A DNA stretch of 64,000 nucleotides. It comes from DAIPJH01 sp036770365. GTDB lineage: Bacteria; Pseudomonadota; Alphaproteobacteria; Rickettsiales; UBA998. Positions 48,298 through 56,495 of this stretch are shown one piece after another. The stretch lies in the NCBI GenBank assembly GCA_036770365.1, contig DAIPJH010000004.1, forward strand, positions 99,883-163,882. The letters run 5' to 3'. Below the pieces are notes generated by a model that did no database searches, was not told the DNA's origin, and worked only from the letters and a program-made list of their open reading frames with translations. Every line of letters begins with the position of its first letter. Within the stretch, counting starts at the first letter, position 1. Made by a program: the position numbers and the translations under genes.

Positions 48298-48498
48298 GTG
48301 GTTGAAGTTCATGTCCGTGATAATAACGTGGATCAGGCATTACGCGCATTAAAGAAAAAAATGCAGCGTGAAGGGATCTTCCGTGAAATGAAAATGCGAC
48401 GCCACTTTGAGAAGCCGTCTGAGCGACGTGTCCGCGAAACAGCGGAAGCAGTCCGTCGTCAGCGCAAGCTCCAACGCAAGCGCGATCATCTCGAATAG
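48298..48498 (+). CDS. rpsU: 30S ribosomal protein S21
   Basis: The 66-residue basic protein has the S21 pattern VEVHVRDNNVDQALRALKKK and MKMRRHFEKPSERR. S21 helps the small subunit select messages. The start is GTG 48298 after AAGGAGGT. It is the first chromosomal gene right of the prophage, so tRNA-Ser and rpsU were neighbours before integration. A terminator follows. Confidence 0.95.
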   Translation: MVEVHVRDNNVDQALRALKKKMQREGIFREMKMRRHFEKPSERRVRETAEAVRRQRKLQRKRDHLE

Positions 48499-48519
48499 TA
48501 TTCTATTTGAGTGAAATAT

Positions 48520-48553
48520 AAAAAAAGGTGGTCACAGTACCGCCTTTTTTTGT
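48520..48553 (+). terminator. Terminator of rpsU
   Basis: GGTGGT and ACCGCC form a six-base stem with one G-U pair, bordered by A runs and followed by seven T. Confidence 0.75.
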
Positions 48554-48633
48554 GGCTTTTGTTCGCGCATGCAAAAAATTACTGCGAAGTGACCGTGATT
48601 TGTGGCATAAATGTAAATCCAGCAAACAATTTT

Positions 48634-48720
48634 CCCTCGCCCTTTAGGGGCGAGGTAAGGGTGGGGGAAAGTGCGTTGAAATCTACGCACCCCCAATCCC
48701 TCTCCCTAAAGGGCGAGGGG
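48634..48720. repeat. REP-like palindromic element
   Basis: The left arm (CCCTCGCCCTTTAGGGGCGA...) and the right arm (...CCCTCTCCCTAAAGGGCGAG) form an imperfect inverted repeat of ~30 bases. Each arm also folds on itself, and the centre GTGCGT-N8-ACGCAC is a further hairpin. It lies between rpsU and rsh and looks like a dispersed REP or MITE-type intergenic repeat. Confidence 0.75.
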
Positions 48721-48740
48721 AGTTTAGAAAAAGGAAAAAA

Positions 48741-50927
48741 ATGCGTCGTCAGATTGACCTTATAGAAGCGATACGTGCGTATAATCCTGATGTGGATGAG
48801 GATGCGCTGAACCGTGCCTATATTTTTGCGATGCAGGCGCATGGTTCGCAGATGCGTGCATCGGGTGATCCGTATTTTTCACACCCTGTCGAGGTCGCCT
48901 ATTATTTGACGACGCTTAGGTTAGACGAGGCGTCTATTATTACCGCGCTGCTGCATGATACGGTCGAGGATACTGAGGCGACGCTGGAACAGATCGGTGA
49001 ATTATTTGGTGATGAGATTCGCGGATTAGTGGATGGAGTTACGAAGTTAAATCGTCTTGAAATTAAATCGCAGGGGACAAAACAAGCCGAGAATTTCCGT
49101 AAGCTTGTGGTGGCGATGTCGGAAGATTTACGTGTGTTGTTAGTTAAGCTTGCGGATCGTCTGCATAATATGGGGACGCTGCATTTTATCCCAAAATTGG
49201 AGAAGCGCCAACGTATCGCGCAGGAAACGATGGAGATCTATGCACCGCTTGCGGAGCGTATCGGGATGCGCCAGATGAAGGAGGAATTGCAGGACTTATC
49301 GTTTGCGCAAATGTACCCTGATGCACGAGAGTCGATTCTTAAACGGTTGGATTTCTTGCGTAAGCATGGCAAATCGCTGGTGGAAGATACCGTGGTAGCA
49401 ATCACCCATTTGCTAAGTGAAAATCAGGTAATGCCTATCATGGTTGAGGGACGTGAAAAACGCCCTTATTCTATCTGGCGAAAAATGGAAATGAAGAACG
49501 TTGGATTTGAGCAGCTTAGTGATATTGTTGCGTTTCGCGTGATGGTCGATACTGTGGGAGAGTGTTACGCTGCGCTTGGGGTGATCCATTCGCATTTTCA
49601 TACCATTCCGGGGAGATTTAAAGATTATATCTCAACTCCAAAAGCTAATGGTTATCAATCGATTCATACTTCTATCATTGGGCCTGACCAACACCGCATT
49701 GAGATCCAGATTCGCACCAAAGAGATGCATGATGTTGCAGAATATGGGGTGGCAGCGCATTGGAGCTACAAGCAGAAAAAAGAATATCAGCTTGATGGGA
49801 AGCAGTTTCGCTGGATACGTGAATTGTTGGATATCTTGGAAAAGACTGAAGATCCTGAAGAATTTTTAGAAAATACTAAGCTAGAAATGTATCACGATCA
49901 GGTGTTTTGTTTCACTCCGAAGGGAGACATTATTGCGTTACCACGTGGCGCGACCCCTGTCGATTTTGCGTTTGCGGTGCATTCGGGGGTAGGACAGTCT
50001 TGTGTTGGTGCGAAAGTTAATGGTCGGATTGTGCCGCTTAAAACTGCCTTGCGCAATGGTGACCAAGTGGACATTATCACCAGTAAAAGTCAGACGCCGT
50101 CGCCTTCGTGGGAGCGGTTTGTGGTGACGGGTAAAGCACGCTCAGAGATTCGTAAGTATGTGCGTACGCAGCAACGGTCTGAATATATTAATTTGGGGCG
50201 TGCGATTATTGCTAAGACCTTCAAACAAGAAGGCAAGGATTTGACAGATAAAATAATTGAAGGGGTGCTGTCGACCTTCAAGCTCAAGGAAGTTGATGAC
50301 TTATTCGCCGAAGTGGGCGAGGGTAATATTGGTCGGAATCAAGTGTATCAGGCGGTGTTTGGTAATCTTCCCGAAGAGAGAAAAGCTGCCGCTAAAGAAA
50401 AAGAAAAAAAACCGCTGCTGTTTGCTAAAGTTAAAAAAAGCGTAATGACGACGGCAAGTACTACGGGAGATAAGGTGACGCTGCCGATTCGTGGTTTGAT
50501 TCCGGGGATGGCGTTGCATTTTGCTGGGTGTTGTCATCCTATTCCGGGGGATCAAATCGTTGGAATTGTGACGACGGGTAAGGGTATCACTGTGCATACG
50601 ATGGACTGTGAAACGTTAGAGAATTATTCTGATGCGCCAGAGCGTTGGATTGATGTGTCATGGGACACAGGTGGGCGCGGGCAGTCTCATTATGTCGGTC
50701 GCATTAAGGCGAGCTTGTCACATGAGACTGCTGCGTTGGCGACCTTAGCCAATGTGATTTCGCGTGAGAATGGCAATATCAACAATCTTAAAATCGTCAA
50801 TCGTTCTACCGATTATTTTGAGTTGATTGTTGATATTGAGGTGGAGGATATTCGTCATCTCAATAACATCATTGCAGGGTTGCGTTCCAAGGATGTGGTG
50901 CAGATGGTCGAGCGGTTTACAGGTTAA
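48741..50927 (+). CDS. Bifunctional (p)ppGpp synthetase/hydrolase (RelA/SpoT, RSH)
   Basis: The 728-residue protein has the full RSH domain order. The HD hydrolase (FSHPVEVAYYL and ITALLHDTVEDTEAT, ~45-80) has its metal-binding His-Asp, so ppGpp degradation is likely. The synthetase follows (GREKRPYSIWRKMEMKNVGF, TPKANGYQSIHTSIIGP), then TGS (CFTPKGDIIALPRGATPVDF) and a C-terminal ACT domain (LANVISRENGNINNLKIVNR). It makes and destroys the starvation alarmone. Alphaproteobacteria usually have a single such enzyme. Confidence 0.96.
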   Translation: MRRQIDLIEAIRAYNPDVDEDALNRAYIFAMQAHGSQMRASGDPYFSHPVEVAYYLTTLRLDEASIITALLHDTVEDTEATLEQIGELFGDEIRGLVDGVTKLNRLEIKSQGTKQAENFRKLVVAMSEDLRVLLVKLADRLHNMGTLHFIPKLEKRQRIAQETMEIYAPLAERIGMRQMKEELQDLSFAQMYPDARESILKRLDFLRKHGKSLVEDTVVAITHLLSENQVMPIMVEGREKRPYSIWRKMEMKNVGFEQLSDIVAFRVMVDTVGECYAALGVIHSHFHTIPGRFKDYISTPKANGYQSIHTSIIGPDQHRIEIQIRTKEMHDVAEYGVAAHWSYKQKKEYQLDGKQFRWIRELLDILEKTEDPEEFLENTKLEMYHDQVFCFTPKGDIIALPRGATPVDFAFAVHSGVGQSCVGAKVNGRIVPLKTALRNGDQVDIITSKSQTPSPSWERFVVTGKARSEIRKYVRTQQRSEYINLGRAIIAKTFKQEGKDLTDKIIEGVLSTFKLKEVDDLFAEVGEGNIGRNQVYQAVFGNLPEERKAAAKEKEKKPLLFAKVKKSVMTTASTTGDKVTLPIRGLIPGMALHFAGCCHPIPGDQIVGIVTTGKGITVHTMDCETLENYSDAPERWIDVSWDTGGRGQSHYVGRIKASLSHETAALATLANVISRENGNINNLKIVNRSTDYFELIVDIEVEDIRHLNNIIAGLRSKDVVQMVERFTG

Positions 50928-50953
50928 GTTTTCAATTGTCATGGAACTGTCAC

Positions 50954-50982
50954 TTTACGCAGATGCAGCATTTTGGTAGAAT
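50954..50982 (+). promoter_or_regulatory. Promoter of the 51026 gene
   Basis: TTTACG (50954-50959) and TAGAAT (50977-50982) are 17 bases apart, ending 43 bases before the start codon. Confidence 0.5.
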
Positions 50983-51025
50983 GTTATATTGAAATTTGCG
51001 CTATACGCATGCAGGGAGAGAAAAA

Positions 51026-51520
51026 ATGCCACAGAATAAATATGCTCAACCTCTGAGTTCTCAAGATAAAAAGAGATTGGATGATAAGTCAGAACGTGAG
51101 CGTATGGCTCGAGAAGAGTCTGATCAGATTAAGTTGATTGTTGCTACTCTTGGAAAAACAGCTTTGGGTGACTCTGTCCCGAACTCAGTCGTAGATATAC
51201 ATAAACCTAGCGAGGGAAGAAATCTTGAAGCAACACGCGCCCACGCTTTTCTGATGAGTCAAGTATCTTCAGGTGTAGCATTTATAGATAAATTGGCACA
51301 AGCAGTTGAAGCTAAATACCCTGATGAATATACAGATACATTGGATCAATTAAAAGTTAACGCTCAAAAATATGTGCCGTCTGAAAAAGCAAAAATTGCA
51401 CAAGGTAACTGTGATGGTAAGCCTCAACAAAAACGGGTGCAAACAGATGGTCATGCTCTTGCAACTGCGGGGATTTCTGCTCATGAACAACAAGCTGGGT
51501 TTCGTAGTTCTTCTTTTTAA
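51026..51520 (+). CDS. Hypothetical cytoplasmic protein
   Basis: A 164-residue hydrophilic protein of no recognised family. It has a charged N-terminus (SSQDKKRLDDKSERERMARE) and helical segments (AFLMSQVSSGVAFIDKLAQA). ATG 51026 follows AGGGAGAG. It is a single gene with its own promoter and a terminator downstream. It has no signal or membrane segment. Confidence 0.7.
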   Translation: MPQNKYAQPLSSQDKKRLDDKSERERMAREESDQIKLIVATLGKTALGDSVPNSVVDIHKPSEGRNLEATRAHAFLMSQVSSGVAFIDKLAQAVEAKYPDEYTDTLDQLKVNAQKYVPSEKAKIAQGNCDGKPQQKRVQTDGHALATAGISAHEQQAGFRSSSF

Positions 51521-51544
51521 TGATGCTACATTTTGTCGGTGATA

Positions 51545-51578
51545 AAAAAACGCCCTGTAAATTAACAGGGCGTTTTTT
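51545..51578. terminator. Bidirectional terminator
   Basis: ACGCCCTGT and ACAGGGCGT form a nine-base stem with a six-base loop, flanked by A7 and T6. It serves the convergent 51026 and DUF1993 genes. Confidence 0.88.
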
Positions 51579-51583
51579 ACTGC

Positions 51584-52090
51584 TTATTTCTCACCTAGAT
51601 AATCTTTTTTACCAATATCTAAGCCATTATGACGTAAGATGGCGTAGGTGGTGGTGATGTGAAAATAAAAATTAGGGATGACAAAATAGAGCAGATATTC
51701 TTGCCCTTTAAAGTTTAATTCATGACCGCCAACTTTTAAACTGATATCTTTTTCTTCTTTGCCATCAATCTGTTCTGCTTGGATGGTTTCAAAGAACGTG
51801 ATGGTTTTTGCGATGCGCGCTTGTAATTCTTCAAAGCTGGTTTCGGTGTCAGGAAAGCTTGGGATTTCAACGCCCGCAAGACGCGCTACGCCGCCCTTGG
51901 TGATGTCGGTGGCAATTTGTACTTGGCGTGAAAGCGGGAACATGTCGGGTGCTAGGCGCGCATTTATCAACACCGAAGGATCAATCTTTTTGCTCTCTGC
52001 ATAGGCGGCCGCTTTGGTCAAAATGTTTGAGAGGTTTTTAAGTCCATGAATCAGCACGGGAATAGAAGCTTTGAACATAGAGATGGTCAT
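51584..52090 (-). CDS. DUF1993-family protein
   Basis: The 168-residue protein fits the DUF1993 family: MFKASIPVLIHGLKNLSNIL, ARLAPDMFPLSRQVQIATDI and YLLYFVIPNFYFHITTTYAI. The family resembles DinB-type four-helix bundles but has no assigned reaction. It is divergent from an ArsR-type regulator with a perfect inverted repeat in between, so it is probably the regulator's target. Confidence 0.88.
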   Translation of the reverse strand: MTISMFKASIPVLIHGLKNLSNILTKAAAYAESKKIDPSVLINARLAPDMFPLSRQVQIATDITKGGVARLAGVEIPSFPDTETSFEELQARIAKTITFFETIQAEQIDGKEEKDISLKVGGHELNFKGQEYLLYFVIPNFYFHITTTYAILRHNGLDIGKKDYLGEK

Positions 52091-52151
52091 ACAATAGCCC
52101 TTTGTCTAATGGTTTGTTTAGAATGAATATTGTTGTAGGGTTGCAATAATT

Positions 52152-52178
52152 CATTAGTTCAGGAATAGTGAACTAATG
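52152..52178. promoter_or_regulatory. Operator between DUF1993 and ArsR-type genes
   Basis: CATTAGTTCA (52152-52161) and TGAACTAATG (52169-52178) are perfect 10-base inverted arms with a seven-base spacer, in the divergent promoter region. Two-fold symmetry fits a dimeric ArsR regulator. Confidence 0.65.
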
Positions 52179-52259
52179 GTGTTTTGTCAATCCATTCATG
52201 AGGTGCTATCTGGTTATAAGGCGGTTTTATTATTTACAGTTTGAAAAATAATACATAAC

Positions 52260-52598
52260 ATGATTTTTATGAGAAACTTATATCATCCACCCATTGAAGA
52301 CATTACGGTAGAAGGCATTTTACATGCACTTGCGGATCCTGTGCGTGCGCGAATTTTCATAGATTTAGCGAAAGCAGATTGTACAAAAATTTGTTCTAGT
52401 TATGTCAATCTTGATGTTATTCCGCTTCCAAAATCAACATTATCTCAGCATTTTAAGGTGTTGCGTGCTGCAGGGTTGATTTATAGTGAGCGTAAAGGAG
52501 TGGAGATGCATAATCGTACGCGTTGTTCGGAGTTAAAGGAACGCTTTGGTGACATGATTGGAGAAATCATTAGAGCCTATGTGGGTGTAGCAAGATAA
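52260..52598 (+). CDS. ArsR-family transcriptional regulator
   Basis: The 112-residue protein is a winged-helix ArsR-type regulator: ILHALADPVRARIFIDL, then recognition helix PKSTLSQHFKVLRAAGLIYS and wing ERKGVEMHNR. The canonical metal-binding ELCVCDL box is absent; two Cys occur in DCTKICSSY, so a redox or other signal is possible. Starts at 52260 or 52269. It likely represses itself and the divergent DUF1993 gene through the 52152-52178 operator. Confidence 0.88.
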   Translation: MIFMRNLYHPPIEDITVEGILHALADPVRARIFIDLAKADCTKICSSYVNLDVIPLPKSTLSQHFKVLRAAGLIYSERKGVEMHNRTRCSELKERFGDMIGEIIRAYVGVAR

Positions 52599-52677
52599 AT
52601 CTGTTTTTTCTTGTCATCGTAATATTTCTGTGAGATAGGTGCAATGTCATTGATCATGGTCAACTTATGAGAGTGTT

Positions 52678-53175
52678 ATGCGGAGTTTGCTATATATTGT
52701 GATCTTGCTAGTGGTGCTTCAACCTTTTTCATCACTTGAGTTGAGTCTCACTGAAGCGCAGGCGCAAGCCTCTTCTATCAGTTTTGACGGCTGTGTCGCG
52801 TATGGAAAGTTAGTCCCTTCTATTGCTGATGCTTCTCTTAATAATATTGCTGTGGCGCGTCTTGATCCGAGTAACAGTCCTGTGATTTTTTATAATCCCA
52901 ATATTACTGCCCATACATCACTACCTACGAATATATTTTTTTATTATCATGAATGCGCTCATCATATTTTAGGGCATACGGTTGGGCTTGCTTACCCGCT
53001 TATCATGGAACAACAAGCAGATTGTTTAGCTATACAAACGCTTGTGCAGACCGGAAGATTTGGTTCTCAGGAAATCAAACAAGTTCAACAAGACATTTCG
53101 ATGTTTGCTAATGAGGATTGGACGCATATTAATGGGCCGCAACGTGCGATTAATCTTGCCGCTTGTTTAGGGTGA
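52678..53175 (+). CDS. Secreted putative zinc metallopeptidase
   Basis: The 165-residue protein starts with a signal sequence (SLLYIVILLVVLQPF). FFYYHECAHHILGH carries an HExxH-type zinc site (HECAH) with a further His, and EQQADCLAIQ downstream could supply the third ligand, as in M48-like or small secreted metallopeptidases. It is short for a complete peptidase. It precedes, with little spacing, a D,D-carboxypeptidase gene, so a cell-wall role is possible. Confidence 0.6.
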   Translation: MRSLLYIVILLVVLQPFSSLELSLTEAQAQASSISFDGCVAYGKLVPSIADASLNNIAVARLDPSNSPVIFYNPNITAHTSLPTNIFFYYHECAHHILGHTVGLAYPLIMEQQADCLAIQTLVQTGRFGSQEIKQVQQDISMFANEDWTHINGPQRAINLAACLG

Positions 53176-53183
53176 TTTTCGTT

Positions 53184-54026
53184 ATGTTAAAATATACGTA
53201 CGTTTGTGTGGTCTTGATGTTGCTTATGCAGCAGGCGTCGGCGGGTGATGGTGGGTGTCGTGACGCAAGATTTTATGAGCCTGCAAAGCGTAATTCTACC
53301 TCAGGAGAAAAATACAGAGGGTTAGTTTTTAATACATTGGAACATGGGTGGCGATTATATAGTCTTCAGATGCAAAAAATTTTGGGGACGTCATGTGCCT
53401 ATGATACTGAAGTTTTTGCTAGAAAAGTTGCTGAATTTCAAAAGAATCATCAGACATCACATCAAAATGGTATTGTGGATAGGGAGACGCTTTTTATTTT
53501 TAAGGATCTTTGGCAAAAAAAGAGAAAGCTTTATCATTTTGCAACTCGAAAACCTTGCCCTTTTAAAAATAGGCATGATCTTGTAGGTATTGGTGCTGTA
53601 TGGTCTTTGGGCGCATATGATCCAAGGCTTGATCAAGCCGCTTTTTTTGCATTGCAAGCGATGCGAAAAAAGGCGATTGAAGACGGAGTCATTGAAGAGA
53701 ATTCTAAATATTTAAAGGTTGTGGGTGCTTACAGGTCGTTAGAACGTGCAAAAGCACTTGTAAAAAACAACCCAAACCCAACAAAGCAAGCAGTGTGTTC
53801 AGTGCATGTTTCGGGGTATGCTGTGGATATTTTTGTTGGAAATTTACCTCAATTTAATCCGATTAGTTCTGTTGATGAAAATAGGTATTTTCAAACACAG
53901 CAAAAAATCTATGCCTGGCTTGTGGATAATGCCGAGCAGTTTGGATTTGTGAATTTGGTTTATGAGCCTTGGCATTGGGAATATGTAGGTAAAAATAATA
54001 GATTATTATATCCTCATGAGTCGTGA
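53184..54026 (+). CDS. M15-family D,D-carboxypeptidase-like protein
   Basis: The 280-residue protein has a signal peptide (YVCVVLMLLMQQASA), a peptidoglycan-binding-like region (MQKILGTSCAYDTEVFARKV, FQKNHQTSHQNGIVDRETLF), and a VanY/M15 catalytic domain: SVHVSGYAVDIF (zinc His and Asp) and EPWHWEYVG (catalytic Glu and zinc His). It should trim peptidoglycan stem peptides in the periplasm. The start was set at ATG 53184; an overlapping GTG at 53172 is possible. It converges on lepA. Confidence 0.85.
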   Translation: MLKYTYVCVVLMLLMQQASAGDGGCRDARFYEPAKRNSTSGEKYRGLVFNTLEHGWRLYSLQMQKILGTSCAYDTEVFARKVAEFQKNHQTSHQNGIVDRETLFIFKDLWQKKRKLYHFATRKPCPFKNRHDLVGIGAVWSLGAYDPRLDQAAFFALQAMRKKAIEDGVIEENSKYLKVVGAYRSLERAKALVKNNPNPTKQAVCSVHVSGYAVDIFVGNLPQFNPISSVDENRYFQTQQKIYAWLVDNAEQFGFVNLVYEPWHWEYVGKNNRLLYPHES

Positions 54027-54032
54027 TTTGTA

Positions 54033-55850
54033 TTACTCATCTCCCATTTTGAGTGCTGCTAAGAACGCAGATTGTGGGATTTGAACATTGCCAATTTCAC
54101 GCATCTTTTTCTTGCCTTTTTTCTGTTTTTCCAGAAGTTTACGCTTGCGAGAGATGTCGCCTCCGTAGCATTTGGCGGTCACGTCTTTGCGCATAGCAGC
54201 GATAGTTTCGCGGGCAATGACCTTGCCGCCAATCGCAGCTTGGATAGGGATTTTGAACATGTGGCGGGGGATAAGGTCTTTGAGACGACCGCAGAGTGCG
54301 CGTCCGCGATAATCCGCTTGCGAGCGGTGAACGATAATAGAAAGCGCGTCCACAGGCTCACCATTGACGAGAATCGAAAGCTTCACAAGGTCGCTATCTT
54401 CATGCCCAAGCATATCATAGTCAAAGCTTGCATAGCCCTTTGAACAGCTTTTGAGGCGGTCATAGAAATCAAACACCACTTCGTTGAGCGGGAGCTTATA
54501 GACGACCATCGCTCGCCCGCCGACATAGGTTAAATCTTCCTGAATGCCCCGCTTTTCGGTGCATAGGCTGAGAACATTGCCCAAAAATTCATCAGGGACC
54601 ATAATCGTACCGCGAATCCACGGTTCACGCATTGATTCAATTTGAGTTGGATCAGGCATATCGCTCGGATTATGCAGTTCAGATTCTTCGCCCTTGGTGT
54701 TGATAAGTTTATAGACCACGCTTGGTGCGGTGGTGATGAGATCTACGTCATATTCGCGCTCTAAGCGTTCTTGTACGATCTCCAAGTGCAATAATCCTAA
54801 GAAGCCGCAGCGAAAGCCAAATCCTAGCGCAGAGGAGCTTTCGACCTCATATTCAAAGCTAGCATCGTTGAGGCGTAGCTTGGCGAGGGAGTCTTTGAGG
54901 TGTTCAAACTCGCTGGAATCTGTTGGGTAAAGTCCGCAGAAAACTACAGATTGTGAGGGCTTAAACCCTGCAATGAGGTCAGAGGTTGGGTTGCGGTCGT
55001 CGGTGACAGTATCACCGACATTGCATTCTGAGACTTGCTTGATGCCTGTGGTAATGAAGCCAACTTCTCCCGGCCCAAGCGTTTCGGTGGCAATTTTTTT
55101 GGGGGTGAACACGCCCACTTGTTCAACAGGATGTGCTGAACCAGACGACATCATGCGGATCTTCATACCTTTTTTGAGCGTGCCTTCGACCACGCGCACC
55201 AAGATAATCACGCCGAGATAGGTGTCATACCAGCTATCAACCAATAATGCTTTAAGTGGTGCATTTGCATCTTTTTCTGGTGGTGCGGGCAGGCGCGTTA
55301 CGACGGCTTCTAGCACATCAGGAATCCCAAGTCCCGTTTTAGCGGAAATCATCACGGATTCAGACGCATCAATCCCAATTACATCTTCAATTTGCTGCTT
55401 GATTTTGTCAGGCTCTGCCGCTGGCAGGTCAATTTTATTGAGTACTGGCACGATCTCATGATTGGCGTCAAAGGCTTTATAGACGTTCGCTAATGTTTGC
55501 GCTTCCACACCTTGTGATGCATCGACCACAAGCAGTGAGCCTTCGCATGCAGCCAAACAACGGCTCACTTCATAGCCAAAATCAACGTGACCTGGGGTAT
55601 CCATCAAGTTGAGGATATAGGTTTTACCGTCTTTGGCTTTATAATTCAGGCGTACGGTTTGTGATTTGATGGTGATGCCGCGCTCTTTTTCTATGTCCAT
55701 CGAGTCCAGCACTTGCGCCGACATTTCGCGCATTTCTAAGCCACCGCAGCACTCAATCAAGCGGTCAGCGAGTGTACTTTTTCCGTGATCAATATGGGCA
55801 ACAATAGAAAAATTACGAATCAGTGATTGGTCGGTCATGTGGTCTGCCAT
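54033..55850 (-). CDS. lepA: Elongation factor 4
   Basis: The 605-residue GTPase has the LepA length and motifs: AHIDHGKSTLADRL (G1), DTPGHVDFGYEVSRC (G3), NKIDLP (G4) and ISAKTGLG (G5). The unique C-terminal domain ends with MRKDVTAKCYGGDISRKRKL and KMREIGNVQIPQSAF. It back-translocates or remodels stalled ribosomes. It is a single gene. Confidence 0.97.
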   Translation of the reverse strand: MADHMTDQSLIRNFSIVAHIDHGKSTLADRLIECCGGLEMREMSAQVLDSMDIEKERGITIKSQTVRLNYKAKDGKTYILNLMDTPGHVDFGYEVSRCLAACEGSLLVVDASQGVEAQTLANVYKAFDANHEIVPVLNKIDLPAAEPDKIKQQIEDVIGIDASESVMISAKTGLGIPDVLEAVVTRLPAPPEKDANAPLKALLVDSWYDTYLGVIILVRVVEGTLKKGMKIRMMSSGSAHPVEQVGVFTPKKIATETLGPGEVGFITTGIKQVSECNVGDTVTDDRNPTSDLIAGFKPSQSVVFCGLYPTDSSEFEHLKDSLAKLRLNDASFEYEVESSSALGFGFRCGFLGLLHLEIVQERLEREYDVDLITTAPSVVYKLINTKGEESELHNPSDMPDPTQIESMREPWIRGTIMVPDEFLGNVLSLCTEKRGIQEDLTYVGGRAMVVYKLPLNEVVFDFYDRLKSCSKGYASFDYDMLGHEDSDLVKLSILVNGEPVDALSIIVHRSQADYRGRALCGRLKDLIPRHMFKIPIQAAIGGKVIARETIAAMRKDVTAKCYGGDISRKRKLLEKQKKGKKKMREIGNVQIPQSAFLAALKMGDE

Positions 55851-55919
55851 GTTATGAAACTATAGGGCAGGAGTTTTACTAGATTTTTACACTGTTGCAA
55901 GGGATTAGTGTGGTTTGCA

Positions 55920-56450
55920 TTATCTAGATATTACTTCAGGGGCGTTGGGTGTCATGCCAACTTCACGCAGTACCGTTTGTGGATCAATCTGGTGGCGTTT
56001 ATTAAAAACATTTTTGACCGCATCTGAGATGGTTTCTTTTATTTCTTGTTTATTTAACTCTTTTAAAAGTATAGGTATATTGCCATTTGGCATGGCGATG
56101 TTGGTAATATATTCTGTGGTTGAGGTGGTGTCTGCGCCGCGTCCTAATTCGGTAAGGATGTTCGCAAAATCACGGAGTGTTTTTTTTCTTATATCGTTTG
56201 GTTTTTGTTGGTCTTTTAGAATGTAACAAATGCGTTCTTCAACGCTAAGGCGCAGCATTTGTAATAAGAGGTTATGATCATCTTGCTCTTGTGTAAGCTG
56301 TGGATTTTTTTTGATCTTTCCTCGTGTTGCTGGCGTTTTGTTGTGTGCAAGACGATATTCAGGGTGACTGACCATACCAATGCCAGTTGCCGTATCATTG
56401 GTGCGTGTCCAGTCGTTGATGTTCTCGAATGTTTGTGGTGTGTATGTCAT
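55920..56450 (-). CDS. Hypothetical protein
   Basis: A 176-residue hydrophilic protein (FENINDWTRTNDTATGIGMV, LLLQMLRLSVEERICYILKD, PILLKELNKQEIKETISDAV) with no recognised family and no signal or membrane segment. It is AT-rich like the neighbouring chromosome and lies alone between lepA and parE. Likely real because of its length and codon use. Confidence 0.6.
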   Translation of the reverse strand: MTYTPQTFENINDWTRTNDTATGIGMVSHPEYRLAHNKTPATRGKIKKNPQLTQEQDDHNLLLQMLRLSVEERICYILKDQQKPNDIRKKTLRDFANILTELGRGADTTSTTEYITNIAMPNGNIPILLKELNKQEIKETISDAVKNVFNKRHQIDPQTVLREVGMTPNAPEVISR

Positions 56451-56495
56451 GTCGATAAATTTAGCGTATCTCTATGACATTATGATGACAAAACT

